A stretch of 7,739 nt of DNA from NCBI GenBank assembly GCA_002396665.1, contig DGYJ01000091.1:32950-40688 (forward strand), read 5' to 3'. Origin of the DNA: Bdellovibrionaceae bacterium UBA5009. Lineage in GTDB: Bacteria; Bdellovibrionota; Bdellovibrionia; Bdellovibrionales; Bdellovibrionaceae. The position numbers and the translations under genes are program-made. This document shows positions 4,833 to 7,739 of this stretch, one piece after another. Within the stretch, counting starts at the first letter, position 1. Each line of letters starts with the position of its first letter. The notes under the pieces are model-generated. The model made no database searches and was not told where the DNA came from. It saw only the letters and a program-made list of their open reading frames with translations.

Positions 4833-7049
4833 TTAACTTGTCTTCTTCAGCGGAGTCGTTGCCGCTGGGTTCGGAGTTGTTGGTTTTGTATCTGTTGGAC
4901 CAGCCGGAACCGTCGTCGAAAAAATTTCCCTAGGAATCACAACACCTTTATCACTTAATTTTTGAATAAAGCTTGGAATTGTTCCTGTGGCTTGGAAAAC
5001 TCCTTGGATGCGGCGATTTTTATCATAGCCAGTTTCTTTAAATCTGAAAATATCAGCAAGTGTCACAACATCACCTTGGATTCCACCAACTTCCGTGATG
5101 TATAAAATTCGACGACTGCCATCGGACAAACGTGAAACTTGCACGATCAAATGAACTGCGCCAGCGATCTGTTCGCGAATAGCTTTTAATGGCAAATCCA
5201 TTCCTGACATTAAGCAAAGTGTTTCTAACCTAGCAACACACTCTCGTGGAGTATTCGCATGGGTGGTTGTCATTGAACCATCGTGGCCAGTGTTCATGGC
5301 TTGCAACATATCTAAAGCAGCACCGTCACGGCACTCACCGACGACGATGCGATCAGGTCGCATACGTAGGGCATTCTTAATTAAATCCCTGATTGTCACG
5401 GCATTACTACCTTCCATAGAAGGTGGGCGTGTTTCAAGGCGCACGACATGCTCTTGCATCATTTGCAATTCGGCCGCGTCCTCGACCGTGATGATTCTTT
5501 CATTCGAAGGAATAAATGAAGACAGCATATTCAGCAATGTTGTTTTACCAGAACCTGTACCACCACTGATGACAACATTCAGACCGTTTTCAACACATAT
5601 CCGTAGAAAATCAATCATCGGTTTTGTCATGGATCCGAATTCGACATATTTTTCTGGGCTGACGCCACCTTTTTTAAATTTACGAATGGTGACTGCAGGG
5701 CCATCAATGGCGAGGGGTTCAATAACAGCATTCACCCGGCTTCCATCTTTTAGACGAGCATCCACATAGGGTGTTGAATTGTTAATTTGACGACCCAGTG
5801 GGGTGACAATTCTTTCAATAATTCTTCGCAAGTGATCATTTGATGTGAAGGTCACAGGGCTTAACTGCACCTTGCCACCTTTTTCAATAAATATTTTTTT
5901 AGAGCCATTGACCATGATCTCAGAAACTGTTGGATCGGCCAGAAGATCTTCTAAGGGCCCAAGGCCTAAGGACTCTTCTAAAACTTCTTTGATAATTTTT
6001 GAGCGTTCTTCGCGGGCCATGTCTGGCGATTCGCGATCAACGATCAAAGTAATTTCTTTTTTTGTTTTTTCGCGCAGTTCGTTTTGTTTTGATTCATCAC
6101 CGCGGGTTTCGGCCATTAATTTATTTAAGTCAGCGGTGCGGATCAATTCAGAATGTACTCGCAATTTGATTTGTGTTCTTGGATCAGCATCTTTAACTTG
6201 TGATGCGCCACCGCCACTAGAGCCCGCCCCAGAAGCCCCGGCTTCTGATGTGGAAGAAGCTGTGGGTAAAGCTTTTGGCTTATTCAGTGATTTCAGTCTT
6301 TGAATCACTCCACCCGTAAGTTTGCGAACAATATCATAGTAGGCAGCAGTGATTGGAGCTTTTTGTGCCGTCAAAACGAAAGGCGTAAATTTTTGCAGCG
6401 AACTTGTCGTGGTGACATCATCCAGTGGAATCATGCCAAGTACGGGCATTGAAAGCTGCGCAGAAATAGCTTGTGGCGATAAGCCTGATGGTGAAAGTTT
6501 ATTCACAACAAGTTGGAACATATCTTTAGGAAATGTCATTTGTAGCATTTCATTCATCAGGCGTTGTGTTTGTGTGACGACAAGAAGTTCTGGAGTTGTC
6601 ACAATGAAACAACCTGTGCATTCCATCAACAAGGCCTGTTGAAGAGGACCCATATCGTTTCCTAAGTCGACAATTATAAATTTATAAATGCGGCTAAAAA
6701 ATTCTAATTGTTTTAGAATCATTTCGGGATTGGCTTCTAATTTTTCTTCGGGCCCACGAACCGCGCCGATAAAAGAAAGTCCCGATTGGTGATTTGTCAC
6801 AAGAGTATTGATGTTGACGGAACTTAATGAGCTATTAAAATTTGCCAATTCTTTGAGTGTCTTGTTGGGCTTGAGACCCATGATAATATTTTGATCGCCG
6901 ACACTTTTTGAATCTGCATCGATCAATAAAACCTGTGTGCGAAGCTCTGCCATCAACGAACAAGCGAAGTTTGCTGCAAAAACACTTTTGCCGACACCGC
7001 CTTTGCCGCCGACAACACCTATCATAGTACATTGGGGATTAATTGGCAC
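4833..7049 (-). CDS. TadZ/CpaE-TadA/CpaF fusion ATPase of the Tad pilus
   Basis: One 738-residue frame joins two ATPases. Residues ~8-255 are a MinD/ParA-type domain as in TadZ/CpaE: deviant Walker A KGGVGKS (16-22), Walker A' LLIDADS (41-47), Walker B FIIVDLG (124-130). It lacks the N-terminal receiver-like domain of typical TadZ. Residues ~256-292 are a Ser/Gly/Ala-rich linker. Residues ~293-670 are TadA/CpaF (VirB11-like secretion ATPase): N-terminal domain with VSEIMVNG (375-382) and Arg-rich contacts, Walker A GGTGSGKT (496-503), Asp-box ITVED (520-524), Walker B RIVVGECRD (567-575), His-box GHDGSMTTTHANT (588-600). A Pro/Thr-rich tail follows from ~711. TadZ places the machine at a pole or site; TadA drives pilus extension and probably retraction. 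The start is GTG 7049, set by a strong ribosome binding site. TadB follows 12 bp downstream. All catalytic motifs look intact. Confidence 0.95.
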   Translation of the reverse strand: MPINPQCTMIGVVGGKGGVGKSVFAANFACSLMAELRTQVLLIDADSKSVGDQNIIMGLKPNKTLKELANFNSSLSSVNINTLVTNHQSGLSFIGAVRGPEEKLEANPEMILKQLEFFSRIYKFIIVDLGNDMGPLQQALLMECTGCFIVTTPELLVVTQTQRLMNEMLQMTFPKDMFQLVVNKLSPSGLSPQAISAQLSMPVLGMIPLDDVTTTSSLQKFTPFVLTAQKAPITAAYYDIVRKLTGGVIQRLKSLNKPKALPTASSTSEAGASGAGSSGGGASQVKDADPRTQIKLRVHSELIRTADLNKLMAETRGDESKQNELREKTKKEITLIVDRESPDMAREERSKIIKEVLEESLGLGPLEDLLADPTVSEIMVNGSKKIFIEKGGKVQLSPVTFTSNDHLRRIIERIVTPLGRQINNSTPYVDARLKDGSRVNAVIEPLAIDGPAVTIRKFKKGGVSPEKYVEFGSMTKPMIDFLRICVENGLNVVISGGTGSGKTTLLNMLSSFIPSNERIITVEDAAELQMMQEHVVRLETRPPSMEGSNAVTIRDLIKNALRMRPDRIVVGECRDGAALDMLQAMNTGHDGSMTTTHANTPRECVARLETLCLMSGMDLPLKAIREQIAGAVHLIVQVSRLSDGSRRILYITEVGGIQGDVVTLADIFRFKETGYDKNRRIQGVFQATGTIPSFIQKLSDKGVVIPREIFSTTVPAGPTDTKPTTPNPAATTPLKKTS

Positions 7050-7051
7050 AA

Positions 7052-7059
7052 TCTCCTCC
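7052..7059 (-). promoter_or_regulatory. Strong RBS fixing a GTG start
   Basis: GGAGGAGA read on the minus strand (7059-7052), two bases before GTG 7049, with the core GGAGG five bases away. The first in-frame ATG (codon 9) has no such site and would remove residues just before the Walker A strand. Confidence 0.8.
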
Positions 7060-7105
7060 AGTCATCTATTTCGGTTGAATAGCTGGTGAGGACGAGGGGG
7101 ACAGT

Positions 7106-7130
7106 GGTCCAGAAATAGTTGAACTGGACC
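7106..7130. repeat. Hairpin in the secretin-ATPase gap
   Basis: GGTCCAG (7106-7112), 11 bases, CTGGACC (7124-7130) form a perfect 7-bp stem. It can be extended past a small bulge by ACAG/CTGT. It sits just after the secretin stop (7134) in an 84-bp gap, the longest in the operon. No U tract follows on the minus strand, so it is not a standard terminator. It may stabilise or process the mRNA and set different levels of secretin and ATPase. Confidence 0.45.
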
Positions 7131-7133
7131 TGT

Positions 7134-7739
7134 CTATTCTTTAAGTCGGAATTTTTTCTTCACTTGCTCTGATCCAGAGCTAGCTGAAGTTTTAATAATC
7201 GGAGTCACAAAAACCACAAACTGGCTTTGGTCCCGTTGGAAATCCTTAGAAGCATAAAGACTGACGATGGCATTTGTTGCTGGATTACGATTGTATCCAG
7301 TTGTCGTTTGGTTTTTGATCAAACCACCCACAGCAGCGCTTTGGCGATCGCGTACAGTAATTACTGAAGTGATGTTATTTGAAGTCACAATTGGCTGTCC
7401 GCCTTCTGCCACCCCAGTTAAAGCAGCAATTTTGAATTCCATTTGTAGTCGCACGCTTCCTGATTTTTCACCAAGAATAACCGGTGTAATTTTAGTCATA
7501 ATCCCTGTTTTTGTTGTCGCCACGCCTGGTGTTCCGTCTTTGCCGATGGCAGTGTAGGGCTGATCAGTCTCTTGGGATAATTGACCTTCTTTACCATCTT
7601 GAACAATCAAGCTGGTGCTTTCTAGAATTCGCGCATGGCCATGGGTTTTCGCCCAGTTTAGTTTTGGCAACAGACGGCTTACGACTCCGGTTAGTTGCGA
7701 AACAACTCCACCGCCAGAGCCCCCAGAAGTTACTGTCAA
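7134..7739 (-). CDS. Tad pilus outer-membrane secretin RcpA/CpaC, C-terminal part
   Basis: The last ~201 codons of a secretin; the gene enters from the right edge, so the first codon shown (TTG at 7739) is not a real start. The visible part is the beta-barrel (secretin family) domain. It includes a gate-lip-like stretch (ARILESTSLIVQDGKEGQL, about 36-54 of the visible part), TKTGIMTKITPVI (76-88), the SVITVRDRQSAAVGGLI strand pair (125-141) and the closing FVVFVTPII (174-182). The usual Pro-x-LG-x-LF motif before the last strands is replaced by NPATNAIVSLYASKDF. A Gly/Ser loop is at the visible N-terminus, and a basic tail (VKKKFRLK) follows the barrel. It would form the pilus channel in the outer membrane. 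The gene lies upstream of the TadZ-TadA fusion, as expected for an rcpA/cpaC position. Confidence 0.9.
   Translation of the reverse strand: MTVTSGGSGGGVVSQLTGVVSRLLPKLNWAKTHGHARILESTSLIVQDGKEGQLSQETDQPYTAIGKDGTPGVATTKTGIMTKITPVILGEKSGSVRLQMEFKIAALTGVAEGGQPIVTSNNITSVITVRDRQSAAVGGLIKNQTTTGYNRNPATNAIVSLYASKDFQRDQSQFVVFVTPIIKTSASSGSEQVKKKFRLKE

Noticed and set aside
5263..5769. 168-codon open frame on the plus strand
   Set aside because: It is antisense to the conserved Walker A, Walker B and His-box region of TadA, with no recognisable domain or ribosome binding site; a by-product of codon use on the other strand.
4833..7049. Chromosome-partition ParA/MinD gene next to a separate TadA gene
   Set aside because: There is a single uninterrupted frame, and the N-terminal ATPase sits in a Tad operon directly before TadA, so a TadZ role is far more likely.
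1..7739. CRISPR array, tRNA, rRNA or insertion sequence
   Set aside because: No regularly spaced repeats, no cloverleaf or rRNA-like segments and no transposase or terminal inverted repeats seen.

Overview
The window looks like part of a Bdellovibrio-type predatory bacterium (Bdellovibrionota), probably not B. bacteriovorus HD100 itself. The reason is the gene order. On the minus strand, the tight-adherence (Tad/Flp, type IVb) pilus genes for a secretin, a TadZ-TadA ATPase and TadB run straight into a secreted YD-repeat (Rhs-like) protein and then a small secreted Cys-containing protein. As far as I remember, this is the layout of the B. bacteriovorus host-interaction ('hit') locus: Bd0108 (small exported protein) and Bd0109 (YD/Rhs-like protein) next to the flp pilus genes Bd0110-Bd0112. 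By eye the base composition is more AT-rich than I expect for HD100, so another species or genus of the order is likely. The assignment rests on architecture and memory, not on a database search.

Layout on the right (7739 to about 1794, minus strand, one apparent operon): the C-terminal part of an RcpA/CpaC-type secretin; an 84-bp gap with a hairpin; a 738-residue fusion of a MinD/TadZ-like ATPase with a TadA/CpaF secretion ATPase, starting at GTG; TadB 12 bp further on; the 549-residue YD-repeat protein 44 bp after that; and the 118-residue hit-like protein, whose ribosome binding site overlaps the stop codon of the YD gene. A strong rho-independent terminator at about 1794-1825 closes the operon. 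No TadC gene lies next to TadB.

Middle (1365-1740, minus strand): a short secreted, very basic protein of unknown function forms its own transcription unit. Upstream of it is a near-consensus sigma-54 (-24/-12) promoter.

Left (1-1316): a divergent pair. On the minus strand, running off the left edge, is the first 172 codons of an exported protein I do not recognise. On the plus strand is a single-domain CheY-like response regulator that overlaps by 8 nt a 94-residue single-pass membrane protein. The 120-bp region between the divergent genes holds a perfect 12-bp palindrome.

How the parts may work together: the secretin would form the outer-membrane gate, TadA would supply energy, TadZ would place the machine in the cell, and TadB would be the inner-membrane platform of a pilus. 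The two exported hit-locus proteins would be made in step with it. In B. bacteriovorus, mutations in the hit locus are associated with prey-independent growth, so the operon may link pilus state to the decision to grow on or off prey. That link is inferred from the related organism.
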